Source of the DNA: CAYFPX01 sp964519895
GTDB taxonomy: Bacteria > Myxococcota_A > UBA796 > CAJQPC01
NCBI GenBank assembly: GCA_964519895.1
Contig: CAZFLE010000014.1
Span: forward strand, 23,866-87,865
Reading direction: 5' to 3'
Length of the DNA: 64,000 nucleotides
In this document: in pieces, positions 52,609 to 60,373 of the stretch
Position numbering within the stretch: position 1 is the first letter of the stretch
Layout of the letters: each line of letters starts with the position of its first letter
Made by a program: the position numbers and the translations under genes
The notes under the pieces: model-generated
The model's input: the letters and a program-made list of their open reading frames with translations, nothing else
Told to the model about the DNA's origin: nothing
Database searches by the model: none

Positions 52609-53664
52609 TCATAGCGCCGGCCCCAACTCACTATGCCCGAATTCCCACCGCCCCCCACCCGCACTCACCACCTGGGCGTCATGCAGCACCAGATCCCTTT
52701 CCTGCAGCGTCATCACAGGGAACCCGTACCGCTCGCTGCAGTGCTTGACGGGCTTACCGGACGCCTGCCGCGCCTCGACGAAGCCCAGGTGTGCCTGGAT
52801 TCGCTGTTGCCCCCGGTCCGCCGCCACAGCTGGCACCGTTCCCATGGACTCGTCGACCAGGCTCTCCAAGGAGGCGTCCAGCTCGACACCGACACTGTTT
52901 CTGGCCTGGCACGCTGCGGCGACCATGGTCGTTCCCGTGCCTACGAATGGGTCCAGGACCGTGTCACCCTGTAGCGAGTACATCGCGACCAACCTGTAGG
53001 CCAACTCCAGGGGGAACGCCGCGCTGCGCTTCCTGGCTGGGCCCGCGCCGAGCTTCTGGCCGACGCCCCTGAGTCCCTGCCAGATGTCCGAGAACCAGAC
53101 GTTTCGCTCCTCCCAAAAGAAAGCGCTCTCCCGCCGGCGCGCCTTGTCCGCCTGGGACGCGAAGCGACGCTTCCCACCCTTGCGCAGGATCAACACATAC
53201 TCGTGCTCATAGGTGACGTAGGCGCCGGCTGGGAGCATTCCACTGCCCATGAACTTGTTCGGGGCATTCGTCGGCTTGCGCCACAGGATGTCGGGCAGGA
53301 CCGTGAAGCCCGCACGCTGGGCCCCCGCAAGGATCCGGGCGTGGTTGGAGAACAGCTGGAATTGCCCCCCGATGGTGCGCGTGGCATCGCCGATGTTGAT
53401 GCAGGCAAAGCCACCAGGAGTCAGCACCCGATGGGCTTGGTCCCACACGCGATCGAGCTGCCGGTGCATCGCCTCGAGAGCCGCCGTCCCGTCCCCCCGG
53501 TCCAGGGCCTGGCCAGCAGCAGGGGACATCGTCCGGAAGCACTCGTCCCACATCTCGATCATCGGGTACGGCGGCGACGTCACCACCAGGTCGACGGTCG
53601 CGTCCCGGACAGCGCCCAGCTCGCGGGCGTCGCCAAGGACGAGCTGGTGGCTGCTGCGCTTCAT
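52609..53664 (-). CDS. Site-specific DNA methyltransferase (TSPPY type)
   Basis: This 351-residue amino-methyltransferase modifies adenine N6 or cytosine N4. The catalytic motif TSPPYPMIEMWDE comes early (about residue 29), and the AdoMet-binding DPFVGTGTTMVAA lies late (about 240). This order, with a target-recognition insert between them, is the beta-type arrangement. The middle has GFACINIGDATRT and PTNAPNKFMGSGMLPAGAYV, typical of TSPPY enzymes. No restriction endonuclease is seen nearby, so it may be an orphan regulator or a remnant of an R-M system. Confidence 0.85.
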   Translation of the reverse strand: MKRSSHQLVLGDARELGAVRDATVDLVVTSPPYPMIEMWDECFRTMSPAAGQALDRGDGTAALEAMHRQLDRVWDQAHRVLTPGGFACINIGDATRTIGGQFQLFSNHARILAGAQRAGFTVLPDILWRKPTNAPNKFMGSGMLPAGAYVTYEHEYVLILRKGGKRRFASQADKARRRESAFFWEERNVWFSDIWQGLRGVGQKLGAGPARKRSAAFPLELAYRLVAMYSLQGDTVLDPFVGTGTTMVAAACQARNSVGVELDASLESLVDESMGTVPAVAADRGQQRIQAHLGFVEARQASGKPVKHCSERYGFPVMTLQERDLVLHDAQVVSAGGGRWEFGHSELGPAL

Positions 53665-53730
53665 CTGGGCTCCCTGGCGCCCCCGGGGGATGGCTCGCCA
53701 GGGAATAGCCCGGCCCCGCGGTGGTGCACA

Positions 53731-55437
53731 ATGGACCCTGTGGTTCCCCTCCCCACCGGCTTCGGCTGCATGCGCCTGTCCACCGCAGCGGACCGCTCCG
53801 AGGAGGTCGGCCTGGCCACCCTGCGGGCCGCGCTCGAGGCCGGGGCCACCCTGCTCGACACCGCCGACGCCTACTGCCTGAACGACCGCGACGTCGGGCA
53901 CAACGAGCGACTCATCCGGCGAGCCCTGACGGACTGGGACGGGCCGGTCCAGGTCGCCACAAAGGGCGGACTCGTGCGCCCCAACGGGCGCTGGCTCCCA
54001 AACGGAAGGGCCAAGCACCTGCTCCAGGCGGCCGAGGCGAGCCGAGAGCGCCTGGGGGTCGACTGCATCGACCTGTACCAGCTCCACGTGCCGGACCCGC
54101 GCACGAAGCTCGCCACCAGCGTGCGGGCGCTGAAGAAGCTGAAGAAGCTTGGGGTGATCCGCGGGATCGGGCTGTGCAACGTGACCCTGGCCCAGCTGCG
54201 AGAGGCCCGGGCGCTGGTCCAGATCGACGCGGTCCAGGTGGCGATCAGCCCCTGGGTCGACGACCCCTTGCGCAACGGGGTCGCCGAGGAGTGCCGACGA
54301 GACGGCATCCTGCTCATGGCCTATGCCCCCTTTGGCGGCCCGAAGAAGGTGCGCAAGGTGGCCAAGGACCCGACCTTCCTCGCCCTGGCCGAGCGCCACG
54401 GGGTGACGCCGCACCAGGTGGTCCTGGCGTGGCTAAAGGATCTGGGCATCGTGACCCTGCCGGGGGCCTCTCGGCCCGCCACGGCCGCGGCACTGACCGG
54501 CTTGCCCGCACTGGATGACGCCGACCACGCGGCCCTCGACGATGCCTTTCCCGCCGGGCGGCAGCTCCGGATTCCCCAGGCCCAACGCCGCCCGGCAGAC
54601 CACGCCGACGGCGAGGTGGTGGTGCTGATGGGGCTGCCTGCGTCGGGCAAGACCACCCTGGTGAGCGAGTGGACCGACCGAGGCTACGGGCGACTGAACC
54701 GGGACATGGCTGGGGGCCGTCTGGACCAGCTGCTGCCCATGCTCGACCAGGGCCTCGCCGACGGAGAGCGGCGCTGGGTCCTGGACAACACCTATGTGGC
54801 GCGGGCCCGGCGCAACCGGGTGATCGAGGTGGCGTGGCGCCACGGGGTGCCGGTCCGTTGTGTCTGGAAGGACATCCCGGTCGAGCAGGCCCTGATCAAC
54901 GCGGTGCTGCGCATGCTCGACCGGCGGGGGGATCTGCTCACCCCGGAACAGCTCAAGGTCGCGGCCAAGGAGGACCCGAACATGTTCGGGCCCAACGTGA
55001 TCTTCCGTCTGTCACGGGAATTCGAGGCGCCGAGCCTGGAGGAGGGCTTCACCACCATCGACCGGGTGCCCTTCGAGCGGACCTGGACCGGCACGAACCG
55101 GGCCCTGTTCCTCCAGGCCGACACCCTGCCGCCCGACGCCGTGCTGCGCCGCTACCGGGACTGGCCGATGCTGGGCTTCGCCTGGCGGCCAGGGGGCGGC
55201 GACGTCGCAGCGGACCTGGCGGGCCTCTCCGAGCTGCCCATCTCCTGGACCTGGTGCCCCCACCCGCCCGGTCCGCCGATCTGCTGGTGTCGCACCCCCA
55301 TCCCGGGACAGATCGTGCGCGGCATCGTCCAGCACGACCTGGACCCGGCGCGATGCTTGCTGGTGGGCAAGCCCGGCGGCGACCGGACCATGGCCGAGCG
55401 CGTGGGCATCCCCTTTCGACGCCCAGAGGAGCTGTGA
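53731..55437 (+). CDS. Aldo/keto reductase-polynucleotide kinase-HAD-like fusion
   Basis: This is a 568-residue three-domain protein. Residues 1-280 are an aldo/keto reductase with catalytic Asp and Tyr in LLDTADAY, Lys in VATKGG and His in YQLHVPDP. Residues 290-440 are a P-loop kinase of the polynucleotide kinase type: LMGLPASGKTT, then RLNRDMAGG and VLDNTYVARARRNRV. Residues 450-568 resemble a zinc-binding HAD phosphatase (CPHPPGPPICWCRTP, LLVGKPGGDRTMAERVGI), but the nucleophile motif reads ALFLQADTL where FLDxDGTL is expected, so it may be inactive. The next gene, a DNA ligase, starts two bases after the stop, suggesting nucleic-acid end healing before sealing. Confidence 0.8.
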   Translation: MDPVVPLPTGFGCMRLSTAADRSEEVGLATLRAALEAGATLLDTADAYCLNDRDVGHNERLIRRALTDWDGPVQVATKGGLVRPNGRWLPNGRAKHLLQAAEASRERLGVDCIDLYQLHVPDPRTKLATSVRALKKLKKLGVIRGIGLCNVTLAQLREARALVQIDAVQVAISPWVDDPLRNGVAEECRRDGILLMAYAPFGGPKKVRKVAKDPTFLALAERHGVTPHQVVLAWLKDLGIVTLPGASRPATAAALTGLPALDDADHAALDDAFPAGRQLRIPQAQRRPADHADGEVVVLMGLPASGKTTLVSEWTDRGYGRLNRDMAGGRLDQLLPMLDQGLADGERRWVLDNTYVARARRNRVIEVAWRHGVPVRCVWKDIPVEQALINAVLRMLDRRGDLLTPEQLKVAAKEDPNMFGPNVIFRLSREFEAPSLEEGFTTIDRVPFERTWTGTNRALFLQADTLPPDAVLRRYRDWPMLGFAWRPGGGDVAADLAGLSELPISWTWCPHPPGPPICWCRTPIPGQIVRGIVQHDLDPARCLLVGKPGGDRTMAERVGIPFRRPEEL

Positions 55438-55439
55438 AC

Positions 55440-56993
55440 ATGCGCCTGGAGACCCTGGTGGCCACGTGGTCGGCGGTCAAGGCGACGCGGTCCCGGAACG
55501 CCAAGATCGCCGCCCTGGCGGAGCTGCTGGACGGCCGGGGGCTGACGGAGATCGACCGCATCGTGGCGTGGCTCTCCGGCGAGCTGCTCCAGGGCAAGAT
55601 CGGCGTGGGCTACGCCGGCGCCCACGCCGCCTCGAAGACCGAAGCGGCGCCATCGTCGACGCTGGCGATGGACCAGGTGGACGCTGTCTTCACCGCGGTC
55701 CAAGCCACGGTCGGCAAGGGCAGCAAGGCGAAGAAGGCCGGGCTGCTCGCGACGCTCTTCGGCGACGCCACCCCCGAGGAACAGCGCTTCCTGATGGGCC
55801 TGCTCACCGGCGAGCTGCGCCAGGGGGCCCTGGCGGGGGTGATGGCCGAGGGCATCGCCCGGGCGGCGGGTGTTCCCGGTGCGTCCGTGCGGCGGGCCGC
55901 GATGCTCTCCGGCGACCTGCGGGCCGCTGCTCGCGCGGCGTTCGACGGTGGCGAGCACGCCCTGACCGCCTTTCGCGTGACACTGTTCGCGCCTCTTCAG
56001 CCGATGCTGGCGCACACGGCGGAGACGCCGGGCGAGGCGCTGGAGCGCCTGGGCGAGGCGGTCCTGGACTTCAAGCTCGACGGTGCCCGGATCCAGGTCC
56101 ACAAGGACGGCGAGCGGGTGCGGGTCTGGTCCAGAGCCCTGCGCGAGGTGACCGGGGCCGTGCCCGAGGTGGTGGCCGCCGCAAGGTCCCTGGCGGTGGA
56201 CTCGGCAATCCTGGACGGCGAGGTCCTGGCCCTCACCCCGGACGGCCGCCCGCACCCGTTCCAGACCACGATGCGGCGCTTCGGACGCAAGCGTCAAGAC
56301 CGGGTGGCTGCCCTCAAGGACAGCCTGCCTCTGACCCCCTTCTTCTTCGACATGCTCTACCTGAACGGGCAGGAGCTCATCGACGCCGACGGTCTGGCGC
56401 GGGCCGAGGCGATGGCCGGGGCCCTGCCAGACGGCCTGATCGTGCCCCGAGAGGTCACGTCCTCGGTCGACGCCGCCGACCGCTTCCTGGAGCAGGCCCT
56501 GGAAGGGGGCCACGAGGGCATCATGGCCAAGTCCCCCGGTGCCGCCTATCTGGCCGGGAGCCGGGGCAAGGGCTGGCTCAAGATCAAGCCAGCCCACACC
56601 CTGGACCTGGTGGTCCTGGCGGTCGACTGGGGCAGCGGACGCCGCAAGGGCTGGCTCTCGAACCTGCACCTGGGCGCCCGCGACCCGGCTGGGGGCTTCG
56701 TGATGCTCGGCAAGACCTTCAAGGGCATGAGCGACGAGCTGCTCGCCTGGCAGACCCGGCGCTTTCAGGAGCTGGAGACCCACCGGACGGAGTGGACCGT
56801 GCACGTGCGGCCCGAGCAGGTGGTGGAGATCGCCTTCAACGAGATCCAGACGAGCCCGCGCTACCCCGGAGGGCTGGCCTTGCGCTTCGCGCGGGTCAAG
56901 CGCTATCGGTCGGACAAGGACGCCCAGGACGCAGACACGATCGAGACGGTGCGGGGGATTCACCAGGCCCGAGGGGGCGGTTCGCAACCCTAG
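55440..56993 (+). CDS. ATP-dependent DNA ligase
   Basis: This 517-residue ligase seals nicks via a lysine-AMP intermediate. The N-terminal DNA-binding region (1-185) includes LSGELLQGKIGVGY and LLTGELRQGALAG. The adenylation domain holds motif I FKLDGARIQVHKDG with K212, motif III-like DMLYLNG, motif IV EGIMAKSPGAAY and motif V WLKIKP. The OB domain ends the protein. Length and N-terminal domain resemble archaeal-type and mycobacterial LigB enzymes. It is probably a repair ligase and is co-expressed with the kinase fusion upstream. Confidence 0.9.
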   Translation: MRLETLVATWSAVKATRSRNAKIAALAELLDGRGLTEIDRIVAWLSGELLQGKIGVGYAGAHAASKTEAAPSSTLAMDQVDAVFTAVQATVGKGSKAKKAGLLATLFGDATPEEQRFLMGLLTGELRQGALAGVMAEGIARAAGVPGASVRRAAMLSGDLRAAARAAFDGGEHALTAFRVTLFAPLQPMLAHTAETPGEALERLGEAVLDFKLDGARIQVHKDGERVRVWSRALREVTGAVPEVVAAARSLAVDSAILDGEVLALTPDGRPHPFQTTMRRFGRKRQDRVAALKDSLPLTPFFFDMLYLNGQELIDADGLARAEAMAGALPDGLIVPREVTSSVDAADRFLEQALEGGHEGIMAKSPGAAYLAGSRGKGWLKIKPAHTLDLVVLAVDWGSGRRKGWLSNLHLGARDPAGGFVMLGKTFKGMSDELLAWQTRRFQELETHRTEWTVHVRPEQVVEIAFNEIQTSPRYPGGLALRFARVKRYRSDKDAQDADTIETVRGIHQARGGGSQP

Positions 56994-57054
56994 TCGCCAT
57001 TCCGCTGTCTTCGGTGGCGCCTCACACCGGGCGCCGAGACGCTACGGTCGCTCC

Positions 57055-57186
57055 ATGCACACCGGTTCCCCGGCCCTCCTGTTGTCCGCCCTGGCGGGCT
57101 GCGATCGCGGCGAGACCGACGAGAGGCCGTGGCGCTGTGCGTCCGGCGGATCCTGGACCCTGGGCTTCCCGGCGGGTGGCCGGTGA
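57055..57186 (+). CDS. Tiny lipoprotein
   Basis: This 43-residue product reads MHTGSPALLLSALAGC, a compact signal with a good lipobox (ALAGC), followed by a charged DRGETDERPW stretch and GSWTLGFPAGGR. Its stop overlaps the GTG start of the histidine kinase (GTGA), the coupling seen elsewhere in the window. GCTACGGT lies about ten bases upstream as a possible -10 region. It could act as a small accessory or sensor of the two-component system; this is inference. Confidence 0.5.
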   Translation: MHTGSPALLLSALAGCDRGETDERPWRCASGGSWTLGFPAGGR

Positions 57187-58223
57187 AGACGCGCCAGGCA
57201 CTGGCGGCCCGGATCCTGGCCTGCGGTCTTGGCGGCGCCCTGTTCGCGCTGCCCCTGTCTCTGTGGATGCACAAGGAACTGCCGACCCTGGGGGTCGCGG
57301 GCTGGGGCTTCTTGGGCGGCGCGCTACCGCCGCTGCTCCTGGCGTCGGCCTGGGCCGATCTACCGCCTTTCTTGCGACGCGCACTGGACGCCGCCGTGGC
57401 CGGCACCGGGGTCGTCCTGCTGGCCATCGCGAGCGTCCTGGCCAAGGGTCTCATGTATGCCCTGCTGCGACGAGACGAGCTCATCACAGCGACGCTCTCG
57501 GTCGCGCTGGTGTCCGTGGGAATCGCGTCCCTGGTCGAGACCCACCGGCGCCTGGCGGCGGTCATCGCAACCCGGGAGCAGGAGCTGGCCGCCGAGCGTC
57601 GGGCTGCGGTCGAGGCCCAGCTGCGGGCACTCCAGGCCCAGATCCGGCCCCACTTCCTGTTCAACACCTTCAATGCGCTGTCCGAACTGATCCACGAAGA
57701 CGCCGACGCTGCTGAGGACCTGGTGACCGATCTTGCCCACCTGCTGCGCTACAGCCTGCGCTCCTCTGAGGAGGGCGGCGTGCCCCTGGCCGACGAGCTG
57801 GACGCGACCCGCCGCTACCTGCGCATCGAGCAAGCCCGCCTGGGCGATCGCCTGCGGGTGACCCTGGACGTGGACGACGGACTTCAGACCGAGGTGGTGC
57901 CGGCGCTGGTGCTGCAGCCCCTGGTCGAGAACGCGGTCCAGCACGGGGTGGCGGCGCGGGCTGACGGTGGCTCGGTGTCGATCGTAGCCCGGCGCCATGC
58001 CAAGGGGCTCGAGCTGGTGGTCCAGGACGACGGACCGGGCCTGCCGGCGGCGGTGCTGGCCGGAGGGTCGGCGGGGCGGCCAGGCGAAGGCCACGGGGGC
58101 GGACTGGCCAACGTGCGTAGGCGACTGGCCCTGCGCTTCGGCGACCGGGCCTCCCTCGCTCTGGACACTCCAGCAGGCGGCGGCACGCGCATCGCCCTGG
58201 CCCTGCCCGCGGTGGCGCCGTGA
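57183..58223 (+). CDS. LytS/YehU-type sensor histidine kinase
   Basis: This 346-residue membrane kinase has four hydrophobic helices in the first 130 residues. A coiled region follows (REQELAAERRAAVEAQLRAL), then the His_kinase domain with the phospho-accepting H157 in QIRPHFLFNTFNAL. The HATPase domain has VLQPLVENAVQHG (N box) and DDGPGLP plus GGGLANVRRRL (G boxes). The GTG at 57183 is chosen because it overlaps the tiny lipoprotein stop. An upstream GTG at 57129 is also in frame. It is paired with the LytTR regulator whose start overlaps its stop. Confidence 0.9.
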   Translation: MKTRQALAARILACGLGGALFALPLSLWMHKELPTLGVAGWGFLGGALPPLLLASAWADLPPFLRRALDAAVAGTGVVLLAIASVLAKGLMYALLRRDELITATLSVALVSVGIASLVETHRRLAAVIATREQELAAERRAAVEAQLRALQAQIRPHFLFNTFNALSELIHEDADAAEDLVTDLAHLLRYSLRSSEEGGVPLADELDATRRYLRIEQARLGDRLRVTLDVDDGLQTEVVPALVLQPLVENAVQHGVAARADGGSVSIVARRHAKGLELVVQDDGPGLPAAVLAGGSAGRPGEGHGGGLANVRRRLALRFGDRASLALDTPAGGGTRIALALPAVAP

Positions 58224-58948
58224 TCCGGGCCATCGTGGTCGACGACGAGCCCCTGGGCCGCCGCCGACTCCTGCGGCTGCTGGCCGACCACCCGGACGTC
58301 GAGGTCGTGGGCAAAGCCGCAGACGGCGCCGCGGCGCGGGCCCAGGTCCTGACCCTGCGTCCGGACGTGCTCTTCCTCGACGTGCAGATGCCGGACGAGG
58401 ACGGCCCGACGGCCCTGCGGCGCCTGCGGGAGACCCTGCCCGACGACGCCTTGCCGCGGGTGGTGTTCACGACGGCCCACGCCGAGCACGCCCTGGATGC
58501 CTTCGAGCTCGAGGCGCTGGACTACCTGCTCAAGCCGGTGGAGCGGGCGGGCCTGGCGCGGGCCCTGAAGCGGGTGCGCCGCAGCGTCGCGCCCCGGGTC
58601 TCGCCAGGAGTGGCCGCCGCCGCTCCCCCGCGGCTGCTGGCCCGCCGCGGCACCCGGACCATCCCGCTCGATGTCGACGCCGTCGCCGCGGTCGTGGTCG
58701 AAGATGCGACGGCCTGGGCCTGGACCCCAGAGGGGCGCTTCCGGGTCGACGGCACCCTCCAGGAGGTCGTGGCACGCCTGCCGGCGGGGTTCGTCCAGGT
58801 CTCCCGATCCGCGGTGCTGCGGCCAGGCGCCGTGGCCTCCCTCCGACCCCTCGCGTCGGGCACCTTCGAGGCGAAGCTGACCGGGATGGAAGGCGTGATC
58901 CGCGTGTCTCGGCGACGTGCCCGTGACCTGAAGAAGCGCCTGGGCTGA
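58220..58948 (+). CDS. LytTR-family response regulator
   Basis: This 242-residue regulator has a receiver domain (1-120) with phospho-acceptor D54 in LFLDVQMPDEDG and the switch lysine in YLLKPVERA. The LytTR DNA-binding domain (about 140-240) has VDAVAAVVVEDATAWAW, then VSRSAVLRPGAV and a terminal RRRARDLKKRLG. LytTR proteins bind direct repeats of about 9-10 bases two helical turns apart; three such repeats follow this gene immediately. Confidence 0.9.
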   Translation: MIRAIVVDDEPLGRRRLLRLLADHPDVEVVGKAADGAAARAQVLTLRPDVLFLDVQMPDEDGPTALRRLRETLPDDALPRVVFTTAHAEHALDAFELEALDYLLKPVERAGLARALKRVRRSVAPRVSPGVAAAAPPRLLARRGTRTIPLDVDAVAAVVVEDATAWAWTPEGRFRVDGTLQEVVARLPAGFVQVSRSAVLRPGAVASLRPLASGTFEAKLTGMEGVIRVSRRRARDLKKRLG

Positions 58949-58949
58949 G

Positions 58950-58999
58950 CGACCACTCGGCGCTCCCACGACCACTCGACCGGTCTCTGCGACCGTTCG
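58950..58999. promoter_or_regulatory. Three direct repeats, candidate LytTR binding sites
   Basis: CGACCACTCG occurs at 58950-58959 and 58969-58978, and CGACCGTTCG at 58990-58999. The 19- and 21-base periodicity is close to two helical turns, as expected for LytTR dimers. They lie just after the regulator gene and upstream of the bactofilin-like gene. A TAGAAG hexamer at 59033-59038 may be its -10 element. Confidence 0.6.
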
Positions 59000-59082
59000 A
59001 CCGGTCCAGGGCAGTCGCCACGGCCCCCGTGGGTAGAAGTCAGTCGTCGCCGGGCACACCTCTCCCGGCCTCGGAGACCGCC

Positions 59083-60306
59083 ATGACCCGCCTCCCCGCC
59101 CTCGCTCTCCTCCTCGCCCCCCTCGCAGTGGCCCCGGCCCTGGCCCAGGACCTGCCCGAGCCCGAGCCGCCGGACTCGGTCGAGGCGGCCGAAACCGCCC
59201 CGGTCATCGACAGCTCGACAACGCAGATCCGCAGCGGCCAGGACGACGAAGATGTGACAGTCACCGGCCACGGGAGCGACACCGTCTGGGCTGCGGGCCA
59301 GACGGTCGAGATCGACGCCACCGCCGCCGATGCCTTTGCGGCCGGTGAGCGTGTGACGCTGCGCGGCGAAGTGCTGGACAACTTCCTGGGCGCCGGCCAG
59401 CGGGTGTCGATCAAGGGACCCGTGGGCGGCGACGCCTTCCTGTTCGGCGAGAAGCTCGAGGTCACGGCCGACGTCGGCGGTGATCTCTACGCCGCCGGCG
59501 AGTCGCTGCTCGTGCCCGAAGGCGTGACCATCGGCGGCAACCTGTACTTCGGCGGCGCCGAGCTGGAGCTCGAGGGCACGGTGGTCGGCAGCGTAAAGGG
59601 CGGTGGCTCCGACGTGCGCATCGACGGCGACGTGGCCGGCGACGTCCAGGTCCACACGGCCGAGCTGCACATCGGCCCCCAGGCCAGCATCGGCGGTGAC
59701 CTGAGCTACGAGTCTCCCGCCCAGGGCCAGCTGTCCGAAGGCGCGTCGGTGGCCGGCTCGGTGGACTGGACCGAGAAGCAGGCTGACGACGGGTCCAGCC
59801 ACCACCACGACGACAGCAGCTGGGGGGCCCAGGTGGCCTTCCGAATCCTGCTCTTCCTGGGCTCGCTGCTCACCGGTGGCCTGGCGCTGCTGCTGTTCCC
59901 CGGGTTCGTGACTCGGCCTGCGGCCCTGCTCGAGGAGGAGGCCCCGGTGTCGCTGGGCGTCGGCTTCGCCGCCCTGTTCGGCGTGCCGGTGCTGGCCCTG
60001 GCGCTGGCCCTGTTCATCGTGCCCCTGCCGGTGTCCTTCCTGGCGATGGCCGTCTACGTGCCGGCCACCTTCCTGGCCCGTACCGTCGCCGCCTACGCCG
60101 TGGGCGCCCTGGCCCTGAGCCGAGCGGGTCGCACAGCCGGTGCCCTGGGCACCCTGGTGGCCGGCCTTGCCCTGCTCCACCTGGTCTACCTGGTGCCGGT
60201 GCTGGGTGGGTTGACCTGGCTCGGAGCCACGGTCGTCGGGCTGGGGGCCCTGTTCATCGCAGCCCGCCGAGCCGCGATGCCCAGCGCAGCTGCGCCGGCC
60301 GTCTGA
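59083..60306 (+). CDS. Bactofilin-like domain protein with transmembrane C-terminus
   Basis: This 407-residue protein has a signal peptide (MTRLPALALLLAPLAVAPAL). Residues 70-210 are a polymer-forming beta-helix with repeats such as GDAFLFGEKLEVTADVGGDL and GVTIGGNLYFGGAELELEGT, resembling exported bactofilin/DUF342-type domains. A His/Asp segment (SSHHHDDSS) precedes about five hydrophobic helices from residue 245 on. It would sit in the inner membrane with the beta-helix in the periplasm. Its position behind the LytTR repeats suggests it is the main target of the two-component system. Confidence 0.75.
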   Translation: MTRLPALALLLAPLAVAPALAQDLPEPEPPDSVEAAETAPVIDSSTTQIRSGQDDEDVTVTGHGSDTVWAAGQTVEIDATAADAFAAGERVTLRGEVLDNFLGAGQRVSIKGPVGGDAFLFGEKLEVTADVGGDLYAAGESLLVPEGVTIGGNLYFGGAELELEGTVVGSVKGGGSDVRIDGDVAGDVQVHTAELHIGPQASIGGDLSYESPAQGQLSEGASVAGSVDWTEKQADDGSSHHHDDSSWGAQVAFRILLFLGSLLTGGLALLLFPGFVTRPAALLEEEAPVSLGVGFAALFGVPVLALALALFIVPLPVSFLAMAVYVPATFLARTVAAYAVGALALSRAGRTAGALGTLVAGLALLHLVYLVPVLGGLTWLGATVVGLGALFIAARRAAMPSAAAPAV

Positions 60307-60321
60307 CGGGCTGATTGCCCA

Positions 60322-60355
60322 GCGCCCGTCTCGCCGGCCTCGGCGGGACGGGCGT
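60322..60355. terminator. Strong hairpin terminator between convergent genes
   Basis: A 15-base-pair stem (GCGCCCGTCTCGCCG paired with CGGCGGGACGGGCGT, with wobble pairs) closes on the loop GCCT between two converging genes. There is no marked T-tract, as is common at this G+C content. Confidence 0.75.
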
Positions 60356-60373
60356 TGGTGCGCCCGGGCCTGC

